Shown: piece after piece, positions 1-11,800 of the stretch
Position numbering within the stretch: the first letter of the stretch is position 1
How the letters are laid out: the number at the start of each line of letters is the position of its first letter
Origin: Peribolospora baueri
Lineage: Eukaryota; Basidiomycota; Peribolosporomycetes; Peribolosporales; Peribolosporaceae
Direction of reading: 5' to 3'
Assembly (NCBI GenBank): GCA_029717555.1
Contig: JAMDHS010000141.1
Coordinates: 1-29,861 of the forward strand
Length of the DNA: 29,861 bases
Program-made: the position numbers and the translations under genes
The notes under the pieces: model-generated
Told to the model about the DNA's origin: nothing
Database searches by the model: none
Seen by the model: the letters and a program-made list of their open reading frames with translations, nothing else

Positions 1-127
1 TTCTCTTTCTTTTCTCTTCCAGAGCACCGGTCTTAACGGATGGATCTTGGGCGACCCTCTCATCGAGAACGTCTACGCCGTCTTCTCCTTCTCCAGGAAC
101 CAGGTCGGCTTTGCCACGAGGGCCTGA
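1..127 (+). CDS. Pepsin-type aspartic protease, C-terminal exon (partial)
   Basis: Only the last exon is in the window. A pyrimidine-rich tract ending in CAG (to 22) is a splice acceptor, and coding runs from 23 to the TGA at 125-127, giving 34 residues. These include GWILGDPLIENVYAVF followed by a NQVGFA ending. This is the conserved C-terminal strand pattern of A1 (pepsin-like) proteases, where W-I-L-G-D-x-x-x-x-x-x-Y-x-V-F precedes a final hydrophobic strand. Both catalytic Asp motifs lie upstream, outside the window, so activity and secretion cannot be judged. No GPI-anchor-like tail follows; the protein stops just after the last strand, as in soluble secreted or vacuolar forms. The family call rests on one short exon. 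Confidence 0.8.
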   Translation, partial: SLSFLFQSTGLNGWILGDPLIENVYAVFSFSRNQVGFATRA

Positions 128-898
128 GCTGAGCGCCTCGCTTAGGTCGCCCGCGCCGCTGCCGGAACTCGAGTTGCCCCACCGAAACGGAATACCCTTG
201 GATATGCTCCCACTCGTCGCTTCCCGCCTCTTCTTGCCTAGCTGCCTGCCTACACTCCCGCCTCCCACTCCCTTCCCATCCTCCTTCGTCACGATCCTAA
301 CGTCCCCCTCCCACGATACCCCCGTTCGCCTTCTCATCGGACCGAAACAGCCCGCTCGCACGCCCACTCCACTCCAGTCCGGTCCAATCCAGTCTGGTCC
401 ACGGTCCGGTCCAGTGCTCGTAGCGACTCGCCCACCTCCTTCTTTGCTTTACATCTATCTGTGTTTGTGTTTGTGTTTGTGTTTGTTTTTTTTTTTTTCG
501 TCTGGAATTAGAATTACGTATCATTTGACGAGAAACGCATCAAACGAGACGACCCGACCGCTTCGCCCATCCGTATTCTTTCTTTCTGTCGGATCGAGTC
601 GGCGCTGGCGTCGTCTGACTGTCTGTCTCTCTGTCGGCCGGTCATCGTCCGTCTTTTTGGTTTGGTTTGGTTTGTTTGTTTGTCCGCTCGCGCCGATCGG
701 TCCGATGGGACGAGTTGATCGATCTCGAGATGGTCGGATGAAGGGTGGTCGGAGGTACGCCTTCGTCGGTTCTGCGGTTGTGAGGGGCTGGTGTAAGAGG
801 TGAGACGGACGGAGGAAAGGATCTATATTCACGGGTATGCGTCCTGGCCCGCCATCTGCGCTTGTGCATGCACCGTGCGCCTTCGAGCACACAAGCTG
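128..898. other. Convergent intergenic region with simple repeats
   Basis: This 771-bp stretch lies between the 3' ends of the aspartic protease (+) and the glutamine amidotransferase (-). It holds low-complexity DNA: four GTGTTT units at 461-484 followed by a T13 run (486-498), short GGTCCA-type reiterations around 370-415, and TTTGG/TTTG units at about 655-683. Open frames cross it on both strands, but their translations are low-complexity Pro/Ser/Arg with no recognisable motif. I see no gene here; most of it is probably 3' UTR of both neighbours. Confidence 0.6.
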
Positions 899-2066
899 CT
901 ACACGCCCAACACGCCGAGAACGGCCCTTCCGAGCCGTAAGCCGTCGTGCGCCTCCCTCGCCCTCCGCCTGCTCTCGTCTGCGAAAGCCTGCGTCAGAAC
1001 GCCCTTGGTCTCCCTCACGCTGATGATCTTCTCCACGATGGCCGTGTCGAACTCGGGGTGGCCTTGGAGGGTGAGAATGTGAAGTTCCCTCTGCGGCGTG
1101 GGAGCGCCGTCGACGCCGGGAGACGAGGCGCTCGGCAGAGCTGGGACGGGAGAGGAAGACGGGTAGGGCAGTGCCAGGCCTTGAATCGGCGAGATGGGGG
1201 TACAGGCCAGGTTGATGAACGACTCGGGAACGGAAGGCACGTAGTCTTGATGCACTTGTTGTATGCGCTGCGACGTCAGACGGACAAACGGAAGCCGGTG
1301 AGCGCTGGCTGGAACGACGTCTAGGCTCTCTAAAAAAAGCGCAGCTCACCATCACGCCCGCGCCGTCCACACCTTCGTAGCCCAGATACCGCTTTCCGTC
1401 GTCCGTGAGCGAGCACTCTGTCGTCCCGAGCTGCACAATGCGAGCGAGCGGCGAGGGCGGGAGCGTCAGCGTCCGGAAAATAGCATAGGTGGGCTATCAT
1501 GCTCTGCACTGAATTTGAAATGGGAGCCGTCCAACTCAAGCGCACTGAAGCGACCGTACGCTCACCTCCCATCCTTTGGGATTTTTCACCACCTCGGCGC
1601 CGAAAGCGCGCGCGACGATCTGGTGGCCGAAGCAGATGCCGATGATTCGGACCGCTGGTCGCTCCTCAGCTACCCGACGGGTGAAAGACACCAGCTTGTC
1701 AATCCAGGGCAAGGAAGCATATGCAGAGGCCGCTGGAGAACGTCGATTCGATGTAGGTCAGATCTACTTGGCTGGGAGAGCACACCCTCAACGGCGGCTA
1801 CTCCAAAAGACGCGCCACACACCGGAACCAGTGATCATGACGCAATCTGTCTTCGCCAGCTCCTCTTCGTCCGGGTACTCCATCTTGCCGACCACATCGT
1901 AGCTGTTGACCTTGATCTCGAACTCGGCCGAGCGGCCAGAGGCGTCGAGCGATTGCTGGAGGAGGTCGGAGAAGATGTCATGGTAAGTGCCGCGGGAGGA
2001 GAGCACGGATGGAACGGGGGTGTCGGCGAGAAGGAGTGCAATGCGCAGCGGCGTCTTCGTGGCCAT
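899..2066 (-). CDS. Class I glutamine amidotransferase-like protein
   Basis: Four exons on the minus strand (2066-1823, 1732-1566, 1430-1350, 1267-899) join in phase to give 286 aa. The start is ATG at 2066 in an ACAATGGCC context. Upstream in-frame residues continue without a better start. The protein has the GATase1 fold order: an N-terminal ALLLADTP strand, VMITGSAASAY, the nucleophile elbow GICFGHQ with Cys115, then LTLQGHPEF giving His234 and Glu236 of the catalytic triad. The segment KNPKGWELGTTE is typical of the stand-alone GMP-synthase-like amidotransferases of fungi, which lack a synthase domain. The family hydrolyses glutamine or gamma-glutamyl substrates; the true substrate is unknown. 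A Pro/Ser/Ala-rich loop (about residues 195-220) before the His motif is an insertion. The gene is divergent from XPF, sharing a 247-bp promoter. Confidence 0.92.
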
Positions 2067-2313
2067 TGTCGACAGCGAATGTAGCCGGTGGTGATGGATG
2101 GTGGCAGGTAGCGAGCTGATGGTGGTTATCAAGATAACGTTGCAAGCTCGCGCAAGATCGATCGTCCGCTGCGGCAAGCATCTTGCTTGCCATCCTAGTC
2201 GCCATCCTCAGTCCCTGACGCGAACGACGACGACAAAGACGACGACGGAGAAGGGAAGCAAAGCCAGTCACATAATCAGGATCGCCGTCGCCTGATGGAG
2301 AGCTGACGTCGCC
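2067..2313. promoter_or_regulatory. Divergent promoter, amidotransferase / XPF
   Basis: This 247-bp gap separates two divergent start codons, so it must hold the promoters or 5' leaders of both genes. No clear TATA box is visible. A TGACGTC (CRE/ATF-like) element lies at 2304-2310, only three bases before the XPF ATG, so it may be leader sequence and not a binding site. The XPF start sits in a good GCCATGGCC context. Confidence 0.5.
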
Positions 2314-5300
2314 ATGGCCCTCAGCCGACGCTCGCCCAGCCCGCCGCCGCCTTCCTACCCAGCCTCTCACCTCCTTCCCTTCCACCGCAACATCATCACC
2401 GAGCTCATCACCGACGAGGGCGATGGCCTACTCATTCTCGCCCGTGGCCTGGGACTCCGCCGGATCGTATGCGCCATCCTCAAGATCTACGACCAGCCCA
2501 GCAACTTGGTCATCGTTGTCAATGCCGGCCAGGAGGAGGAGAATGCCATCCAGGACGAGCTGAGCCTGCTCGGCGTTCGGAGGCCAGGGCTGAGGATTGT
2601 GCATCATGAGATGCCGGCGAAGCAGAGGTGCGTCCATGTCTTATCGATGCCTCGCTGTATGGTTACCTGATCCTGGTGTTCACTTGTGCCTGATTCCCGT
2701 AGACAAGAGATATATCGCGCCGGAGGCCTCCTCTCGGTGACCTCTCGGATCCTCGTGGTGGACATGCTCAGCAAGCGAATACCGATCGACCTCGTCACCG
2801 GGTTGATCGTCTTGCACGCAGAGAGGTGAGCTTGCAAGTACATGGGCACGAGAGTCGTCATGTTTACATGCGGCGGCTGATCTTGTCCGCCACGGACGGC
2901 AGGGTGTCTCCGACCTCTGTGGAGGCATTCATCGTGCGAATATACCGCCAGGAGAACAAGGTAGCTTTTCATCACAGTCCCTTCGGGAGATGTGTACACG
3001 TACGCTTATTGTTTTCTTATGCCCCGGACCACTGGCTGCTCAGGATGGCTTCGTCAAAGGGTTTTCGGACGACCCAGAGCACTTCACCTTCGGCCTCTCG
3101 CCCCTCCAGACTGTTCTACGTCAGCTCGCCATTCGAAAGGTGTTTTTGTGGCCAAGGTGAGGCACCTTTTGCACCACCATTTCGCACCGCCGTTTTGCGC
3201 CTTATGATGCTCCGGCTCCTCGCCTCTCATAGGTTTCATGAACAAGTAGCCATGAATCTCGGCCAGCGGAAAGCGGACGTCATCGAGCTTCACCAGCCTC
3301 TGAGCCGATCTATGCGTGATATCCAAACGGCCATTGTCGAATGTCTGGACGCGACTCTTTCCGAGCTTAAGAGAAGCAACACCACGGTGAGCCACATCCT
3401 TCCTTGTCCTTCCGGCCGCGGCGATGTATTGATGTGACTGTACCATTTGCTGTTGCCAGGTCGACGTAGACGATTTCACCGTGGAGAACGCGATCTTTCG
3501 CGCATTCGATGCGATCGTTCGGGTACAGCTCGATCCTGTGTGGCATCGAGTGGGCCCCAAGACCAAACAGCTCGTGGGGGACCTCAAGACGCTCAGAAGT
3601 CTTCTTCAGTGAGGCTAAGCTGCTCCTGGCGCTTGACTGGTCCGTCGATTTCATGTCGCTGATGTCCGGTTTCTCTGTCCGGACTGCTTGTCACCTTGCA
3701 CTATAATAGCTACCTCCTCTCCTACGATCCGGTGACGTTCAATTCCTTCCTCGAATCCATCCTCACCACCAACACCATTTCTTCTACCGGCAACACCCGA
3801 CAGAACCAGAGCCCTTGGCTGTTTATGGACGCCGCCAACACCATCTTCGGGGAGGCCAAGAGGCGAGTGTACGTTGTGAGCGATAAGCCAGAGGCGCAAC
3901 CACGACGCTCTGACTCCGTCGACCCGAGCGGAGGTCCGAATCAAGCGGCGAATGAGAGTGAAGGACGACCACCATCACCTGCGGACGGTACGAGTGCCTC
4001 GAATGCGATCGAGGTGGCCGAAGAAACGGCGACTCGGAAGCCGTGGATGCCGCCGAACGTGCAGCCGGTGCTGGAGGAACCTCCAAAGTGGGGCTTGCTC
4101 AAAGAGGTGCTGGATGAGATTGAGGAGGAAATCCACTTTTCCGATCAGGTCGATTTGAGTGAGTCGGAGCTTGGACGGAAAGGATGCTTCGCCGCTGCTG
4201 CCCCTCTGTGTTCTTGAGCTCTTTGGAAGCACTGAAGATGACCCTTTCCATCTTTTATTTTCCTGTAGCCGGGGCATCCAACAACACCATCCTAATTATG
4301 ACCTCATCCGACCGCACCACATCTCAGCTGCGCGAGTACCTCTCCACCATGCCACATGACGCCGAGTCGAGCACGACTTCACGCGGGAGACCTATGATGG
4401 AGCGACTGCTGAAGAACTACTTCTTCTGGAAGGGTGGGCTCGGTCAGATGACCGCCAACCTCAAGAGCGGTGGGCCTGGATCAGTCTCAGCTTCCGGCTC
4501 CATAGGGGCTGCCAGCGGCGGCGTGGCAGGAGAGGGACAAGAAAGCGAGGCGCTGAAGCGCAAGGCGATCTTCCAGCGCGGACGGCAACCTCCGAACAAG
4601 CGGCGAAGGGTCAGGGGTGGGAGCGTTGCCGCCAACGTCACCGGAGCAAGGACTCTCTCGAATGGAAGTGGGCCTGGAAGCTTGGAACAGGAGGCGGGAG
4701 AAATGGCGAATTTGTGAGCGTTCATCCATCGTTCCCGTGCTTCGATGCCCGTCGGCTTTGGCAAAGCGTTTGCTCACGGACCGCCAATATGGCGACTTTT
4801 GGGCTCCTATCGACCCGCAGCATCAATTCGGCCCTAGAACGTGCAAACTCCGATCTCGGTCTGCAAGGAGAAGAAGAAGTGACAACCAACGAGCTGCCAA
4901 CGAACATTACGGAGAACCTGGACGAGTTCGAGTTCGACAACTTTTTCGGCCTCTTGTCCATGGAGAGCTTGGTCGTCATTCGCTCCTACCAGGGCGATGA
5001 CGATGATAGGGTGCTTCAGGAGCTCCGGCCGCGGTTCATCGTCATGTATGACCCTGATCCTGGATTCGTGAGGCGGGTGGAGGTAAGTTCCTCTCGTTGT
5101 CTCTTCCATGCAGCTCGTGCCCGTTCTGACGTCTCTTTCGTGACGGTGATGAATTTTCACTTACGCAGGTATACCGGTCGACTCATCCCGGCGTCGGCGT
5201 CAGGGTATACTTCCTCATGTACGCCGACTCGGTCGAGGAACAGTTGTACCTCAGCAACCTTCGAAGAGAGAAAGAGGCGTTTGAGAAGCTGATCCGGGAG

Positions 5301-6561
5301 AAGTCTGTAAGTAACCGAGACTTGCGTTCAGCTTGCAGGACGACGTCTGACATGTCCGTGTACCTCAGGTAATGGCTATGCCGCTGCAAGCGGACGGTCG
5401 GCCCGCAGGAGCCGATGATGTGCACTTGCTCCGGACGATCAGCAGCCGGATCGCAGGTGGACAGAAGATCGCCGCGGCCGAACCGCCAAGAGTGGGTCGT
5501 TCCCGATGTCTCTGTGCTCCATTTGCCCACGTTTCCATTTGCTGACAGGGACCACAATATCCTCGGTCGTTGTCTCCTTCAGATTATAGTCGACATGCGA
5601 GAGTTCCGATCGTCCTTGCCGTCGATGCTACACGCGGCAAACATTCAGGTCATCCCGTGCACGCTCCAAGTGGGGGACTATATCCTGACACCGACGATGT
5701 GCGTCGAGAGGAAGAGCATTCCGGACTTGATTCAGAGTTTCAATTCCGGTCGACTGTAAGCCCGCGATTTTCCCTTCATTCTGCGATTCGAGTGCCACTT
5801 TGCACGGCTGGGAGCTGATATGGACACAGGATTCGTTGCTCGTCGCAGATACACCCAATGCGAGCTCATGTCGGTTCATTATAAGCACCCGATCCTTCTC
5901 ATCGAGTTCGAGCAGAACAAGTCGTTCTCGCTGCAGGTGAGATGTTTTGCAAGGGGTCCCCGCATCTCCTCAGCTGTGCCATCTGAACGCCGGCTCGCCT
6001 TGGCCTCCTTCGCGTCCTTGCATTTCGTCACGCGCTCTACAGACAATGTCGGAGAACAGACCGACGACAGCAAAGTCTCCGACCGAAGTTGACATTCAGT
6101 CCAAGCTCGTCCTTCTAACGCTCGCCTTCCCGCGCCTGCGCATCATCTGGTCATCGTCGCCGTATGCGACATCGGACATTTTTGCCGACCTGAAAAGCAA
6201 TCACGAGGAGCCGGACGCCAACACGGTGGCGTTGGTGGGCATGGAGGATGAGGAAACGGCAGCGGGCTCCACACCCTTGAGCCGCCAAGGTAGCACGGTC
6301 CGGGCGCAGAGCACGAGGACGCCTGGGGGAGGTGAAAACGCGTACAACCTTGTGCCGCAAGACGTGCTCCGCGCGCTGCCGGGGATCAACACGAAGAACT
6401 ACAAGTACGTGATGAGCCGGCTCCGGGACGTGGGCGAGCTGTGCGATCTGAGATTGGAGGAGGTGCAGGAGCTCGTAGGCGTCGAGCCGGGGAGACAGTT
6501 GTATAATTTCATCCGCAGGGACATCAAGACGAGAGGAGACGGAGGGGGCCGGGCGGCTTGA
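2314..6561 (+). CDS. RAD1: DNA repair endonuclease XPF / Rad1 (structure-specific nuclease)
   Basis: Fourteen exons join in phase to 1035 aa: 2314-2627, 2703-2825, 2903-2960, 3044-3156, 3233-3386, 3460-3608, 3710-4158, 4269-4713, 4821-5082, 5169-5306, 5369-5491, 5583-5755, 5849-5936, 6043-6561. XPF with its ERCC1/Rad10 partner cuts 5' of lesions in nucleotide excision repair and acts in crosslink repair and single-strand annealing. The N-terminal two-thirds is the degenerate SF2 helicase-like region ([40 protein letters not shown]). The ERCC4 nuclease domain begins near residue 777 ([11 protein letters not shown]). Its active-site signature is [18 protein letters not shown], with Asp808, Glu818, Arg819, Lys820 and Asp824. 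Tandem helix-hairpin-helix motifs lie at about 968-1023 (ALPGIN). All key nuclease residues are present. Exons 7-8 carry low-complexity Ser/Pro/Gly linkers, usual for fungi. Confidence 0.97.
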
Positions 6562-6798
6562 CGTCATACATTGTGTTGTTGTGGCAGCGTCACAGTGTCT
6601 TGGTCTTATCTGTATTACTAGATGGCTGTCACATTGAGCAACCAAACAGATGTCATGGGGAGGCTGAGGAGAAGGACCGGGGACGTACGTGCGGAGGCTC
6701 CGCCTGAGCGGAAGCAGATGGGAAGTGGGGACCCCAGCCCTTGATGGACAGCGAACTGAGAGCGAGCCACCACCTTGCCGCCGACCTCGACGTCCACC

Positions 6799-8303
6799 AT
6801 GGCGCCGGCCACACTGCCAGAGTTTTCGCTTGAGGGTCGTGTATTTGTCGGTGAGACGGAGAGCAGCCCTCGCCTCGCTCAGCCGCGAAGAAGCTCACCG
6901 TTGGCATATCTGACCACCTGCTTGCCTCGCAATCTCTTCTTCTACCCTCCAGTGACCGGCGGGGCGCGCGGCCTTGGCCTCGTACAGATCCGTGCTCTGC
7001 TCGAGTCTGGAGCGCGAAGGGTGTATTCCTTCGACGTGCTTCCCAAAGTTGACGAAGACTTCCTCGTCGTTCAGTCCTCCTTTCCCCTCTCTACCCCCGC
7101 GCCTGCCACAGCCACAGCCACTTCTGGATCAGCGGGCGAGTCGACGACATCGAAGCTTGCGTACGTTCGCGTGGACGTGACGAGCGAGAAGGAAGTGGAA
7201 GCGGCGTTTGATGCAGTGGCTGAGAAGGAGAAGAGGCTTGACGGGGTAGTTGCTGGAGCGGGGATCATCATCGAGAGGCCGGCGCTCGAAGTGGGAGAGC
7301 AGGAGTTCAGGAAGGTCCTAGATGTCAACGTGAGCTCGCTTTCATCCTCTCCGTACCCGTATCCAGGAAGCATGCGCTCGAAGTCTTACTCACTTTGCTC
7401 GCCTGGCTGGCTCCCCTGCCTTCATCTGAATTGTGGCCCGCCCTCGCAGGTCCTCGGCGTCTTCCTCACCGCTAAACACGCCGCTCGGGTGATGCTGTCC
7501 AAGAACGATGGCAGGCGAGGCAGCATCCTGCTCGTCGCGAGCATGTCCGGCCACATTGCAAACAAGGTGAGCCCATACTCCTTCACCAAGTCCTCCACCG
7601 CTAAAGAGCCGTATCGTATCTCACTCCTCTGTCTGCTCCTCTTTGGGATCACCAAGGACTGCCCCTACATCAGCTATAACAGCTCCAAATCGGCTGTGCT
7701 GCAGATGACCAGGAGCTTCGCTGCCGAGTTGGGCGGCAAGGGCATCCGGGTCAACTCCCTCTCGTGAGCTTTTTTTCCGCGTCTTCCCTTCTTCCCTTCT
7801 GCCCTTACGGCGAGATATCGTTAGAGATGTTGCCCGACGTCGCTGACCTCGTTCACGGCGGTCGCTATGTACGCTCACCTTGTCCTGGTAATCCAGACCT
7901 GGTCACATCCGCACCCCACTCACGGAAAAACTTTTGGCTGACACGCCGGGCCGTGAGGCGTTGTGGGGCGGGAGCAACCCGTTGGGCAGGATGGCCGAAC
8001 CCCATGAGGTGAGTGGGTCGGCCGGTATCCTATATGGTGCAGAGGTCGGTCTGCTCCTAATCACTCTACTTGTTTACCCGTTCTGCTTCCTTCATCTACG
8101 TGCGATGGCCCGTGGGTGCGGAACAGTTCCGAGGCATCACCGTCTTCCTCATGAGCGACGCTTCGACGTATGCAAATGGCGCTGACTTCAAGCTGGACGG
8201 AGGCCACACGGGTATGCACTCTTCTCTAGGTTGAGTACATCATGGTCTGTTGCTCCACTCAGCTGACGCATTTCGATTTGCCTCATGTTTTCCAGTGTGG
8301 TGA
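6799..8303 (+). CDS. Short-chain dehydrogenase/reductase (SDR), polyol/sugar type
   Basis: Seven exons (6799-6850, 6953-7329, 7450-7566, 7657-7763, 7897-8008, 8127-8211, 8296-8303) give 285 aa. The ATG at 6799 has an excellent CCACCATGG context. The last exon encodes only the final V-W-stop. This is a classical SDR: the dinucleotide motif TGGARGLG is at residues 19-26, catalytic Ser176 lies in ASMSGHIANK, and the YxxxK pair is Tyr189/Lys193 in YNSSK. The ending GADFKLDGGHTVW also fits. The usual NNAG is AGAG here, as in several fungal SDRs. The region NSLSPGHIRTPLTEKLL and the NPLGRMAEPHE loop resemble fungal arabinitol, mannitol or sorbose-type reductases, but the substrate cannot be read from sequence. 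It is probably cytosolic and NAD(P)H-dependent. Introns 1-3 are multiples of three without in-frame stops (see findings). Confidence 0.93.
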
Positions 8304-8808
8304 GGTCGTTCGTTGAGCAGAGTCGATAGGAAGGTTGGAGAGCGAGGCGTCCTACGATTGCATTGTACTAGCTTTGTCTGTCGGTCTGCTTGCGCGCAGA
8401 ATGTACCTTGGAACTGGAAGTCCTCTACAGATCTCGTTGCGAGCGCCAGTCGTTCATGTCTGTATCATCCCTATCCGTATCCCACGGTCGTCGAAAGCGC
8501 TTCCTGAGCATAATCTATCTGTCACTGCATACGGAAATGTGAGGTTAGCCGGTCACGTGGCCGATCACTTCCTGGCGCAGCCAACGGCACAGCACTCAGC
8601 AGTTTCAGGACTGAAACGACAACGACGACGAAGCGGGCAACGCCTGGAACGCATCCTCTTGTTTGTTCAGGTGCAGCACAGGGAGATAGTGCTCCATTTC
8701 ATACGCTTTCGCTTCCTCCTTTCCCCCGCCGCTGCCCGCTTTTCTCTTTTGGCGCACATAGTTACCCCCGCGGGGCGGCGTGACCGCAACGACCACCGGA
8801 CCATCACC
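8304..8808. other. Intergenic region SDR-DOP1 (promoter/5' leader of DOP1)
   Basis: These 505 bp lie between two genes on the plus strand. The DOP1 frame stays open upstream of its assigned start and contains an in-frame ATG at 8401. The translation there is not Dopey-like, and the CACCATGG at 8809 is the better start. A CACGTG palindrome is listed separately. A pyrimidine-rich tract (about 8705-8750) precedes the start codon. I see no other gene. Confidence 0.55.
8552..8560. promoter_or_regulatory. CACGTG E-box (bHLH / Cbf1-type site)
   Basis: The palindrome CACGTG at 8554-8559, in the context GTCACGTGG, lies about 250 bp upstream of the DOP1 start. GTCACGTG is the preferred core of Cbf1/Pho4/USF-type bHLH factors. 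A six-base palindrome occurs often by chance, so only its promoter position supports function. Confidence 0.3.
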
Positions 8809-11800
8809 ATGGCGTCCTCCTCTCCCTCTCCCGCGCTCTCCGACACCGCCTCTGTCTCCTCTCGCCGAGCACCGATGCACCCTCCCGTTGCACGCACCGT
8901 CGCCCCCTCCGAGCCTCAGGTTCACTTGGACACCGACGTCTCCGCCGGAACGTCCTCCGGCGCCAATGGCCATTCGAGGAAGGATAAGGTCTGGGAAAGT
9001 AGGGCGGCGAAGAAGGCAGCTGCCGCCTGGGCTAGCAGCGCCGAGAAGGGTGAGTAGTGCTGTGGTCAGCGTTTGGTGGTTGAAGAAAGGGGCGCGCCGG
9101 TACCGAGTAGTCAATGCCGCCGACGTCCTTAAGTTCCTGGCCCTGATGTTCCCGCCCTACTGCCGCCCTCTCACGATGACCGCCGGCAGCTCTCACGAAC
9201 GATCCCAAGTTTCGAAAGTACTCCCAGCTTGTGGACCGGAGCCTTCAAACGTTTGACAACGTCAACGAGTGGGCTGACTTCATCTCTTTCCTCAGCCGCT
9301 TGCTCAAGGTATGGTTGGCGAGAATCGAGCTCGGCAGGGGCTGCTTGAGAAGCTCGCACTGAGCACGCCTACCTTCTCTCCTTGGGTGCTTTTGGCTTTT
9401 AGACGTTCCAAACGTACCCGCAATTCAACGTTATTCCGCGGAAACTCATCGTTGCCAAGCGCCTCTCCCAATGTCTCAACCCTGCCTTGCCGTCTGGCGT
9501 GCACCAGCGGGCGCTCGACGTCTACGCTCATATCTTGGGCGTGATCGGGGTGAGCTTGCATTTGAGCCGGCTTTCTAGGTTGAAGGCGAGCATGCTCTGA
9601 TTTGGCCGCCTTTGCCTTGCTTTCATCCGGTAGCCCGATGGCTTGCGACGAGACCTTCAGGTGTGGTCCCCCGGCCTATTCCCGTTCTTCCAGTTTTCTG
9701 GGACGTCGGTCAAGGTGAGTGATCTTCTTTTCGCTTTGACTACTGTTCGTCGACGGTGCTCATCTGCCGTGCACCCGCGGCACTCCGCAGCCTCATCTTC
9801 TCGCTCTGTACGAGAAGTATTACCTGCCCTTGCAGGATGACCTGCGACCCGTCATGAAAGCTCTCCTGCTCGCGTTACTGCCAGGATTGGAGGAGGAAAC
9901 TGGCGAATACTTTGACAAAGTGAGTTCGCGCTCCTAGTTGTCGTCGGGCGATTGCCAGCTGTTCCCTACCGCTACTCGATCATTTACCATTTCATGATTT
10001 TTCGATGGTTGGACTTATGTCCCGGTCTTTTTAGGTCATGTCTCTCCTCGACTTCCTCTCCGGCACGGTTTCCCATGCGTTTTTCCTCCAGAACATCTGG
10101 CTAGTCATGATCACCACCCCATCCGCGCGACAGACCGCGCTCAACTACCTCGTCCGCAGGATGCCCAAATTGAACAGTGACGAGAGGCTGACCGACTTTG
10201 TGGGAGAGGACGTCGGCCTCATGGTCCGCGCTTTCACCGCCACTCTGGAGGATGAGCAGTTATTGGTAAGAAGAGCAATGCTGGACCTGCTCTGTTCGAG
10301 CTTTAGAATCGATAGCGCTGCGTTTAAAAGGTGAGTCGGAGGCAAGTCGAAGGATGAAGACATGCCACTGTACATCTGATCTCAACCATGCTCTCACTTT
10401 CACCTTACTCGCACAGATCGACACGGCAGGAAGATAAGATCCTTCTAGTCCACGCCGCGCTCAATGTTGTCCTTCGTCGCGACCTGAGTTTGAACCGCCG
10501 GCTGTGGAGCTGGCTTCTCGGACCGGACGGCGACGAGGACGTGCAGGACGCCTACTTGAACGAGCACGGCCTCGACCTCGTCTGCGCCACTCTAAAGCAA
10601 GACATGCTCGTCCCGCCCGGCCTTGACCCGGCCGCTCGACAGCGCCCTTACCGGATCTTTATTTCCCTTCTCGACAAGTGGGAGATCGGGCAGCCGCTCA
10701 CGAACGCGCTCCTGCTCGACGTGTTCAACAGCCTGCAGGCTGGCATGGCCAACGAGAAAGCCAAGGAAGAGATTGCGACGACGGCGAGCATGGTCTTTGA
10801 GTCCATCGATCCCTTCGCCATGTTCCGTCAGTTCTATTTCGCCATCCTCAAAGACCTCGGCGACGAGTCCTTGGGGCAGAAGAAAAATTTGGAGCTGCTC
10901 CGATTCGTCATGCGCACGTTCAAAATGCACGATGAGGAGACGAAGCGGATCCACTTGCCCATCATCTTTGCAATGCTCCTTCAGAAGCTCGACGCCGACT
11001 CCTCACAGCGTCTGCGCTCCGCTCCCGCGCAAGCTCGAGAGGCTGTCCAAGTAGCTCTCGATCTGCTCTCTGCCATCCCGAAGAGCTTGTTCGAGAGTGA
11101 GCCCTCTCGGCGCGCGTCTGCCGATGTCTCTTCCATCGCCGATCCATCCTCTTCGACCACCAAGGACTTCCTTGCGACGGCGCGAGCCTTTTACGAGTCC
11201 GCGGACGCCAAGGTCGCCTCAGATGAAGGCAGGCGCTTCCGCGGCTTCCGATCACAAGAGATGGCGTTGTTTGGTTGTGCGACCAGACTCTGCGAGATTG
11301 GAGCGGCTTGGGCGACATTGGAACCGAGGGACGAGGCGAAGGAGGAGAAACTGGGCATGTTCTTGGCGAGTTTGGACTTGGTCGGCGGTCTCACGGGCGC
11401 AATGGAGTCGAAGGAGCGCGACGGCTTTGCGTGGGAGCATGCCGAGTGGCTCGAGGCAATATTGGCCCGGCTAAAAGAGGTACATTCTTTCCCTCGCCTT
11501 CGTCATTTCTTTTTTTGGATGGCCCCAACGCTCACGATCAGAATCCCTTTCGTTCAGACCTCCATTTTCTCTGAAGTGGACAAAATTTTGATGACGCTTG
11601 TGAAGGCGGCGAAGAGCGAAGCTTTCTCTCCGGTTCTAGATATTGCTGCTCCTCAAACGACGACGTCTATCCTTGGCAAGGTGATATGCAGACTTTGATC
11701 GTTCGTTTTTAGAGACCCCGCTCGCTGACAGTCTTGAGTTGTTCCTCCCTCCCATATACCACCCTTAGCTCTTGCATTTCTTGCGGCCTGAGTTCTCCCC

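Noticed and set aside
111-803. 230-aa open frame on plus over the protease 3' region
   Set aside because: Translation is low-complexity Pro/Ser/Arg and runs through a T13 tract and TG-rich repeats. It overlaps the true last exon in another frame.
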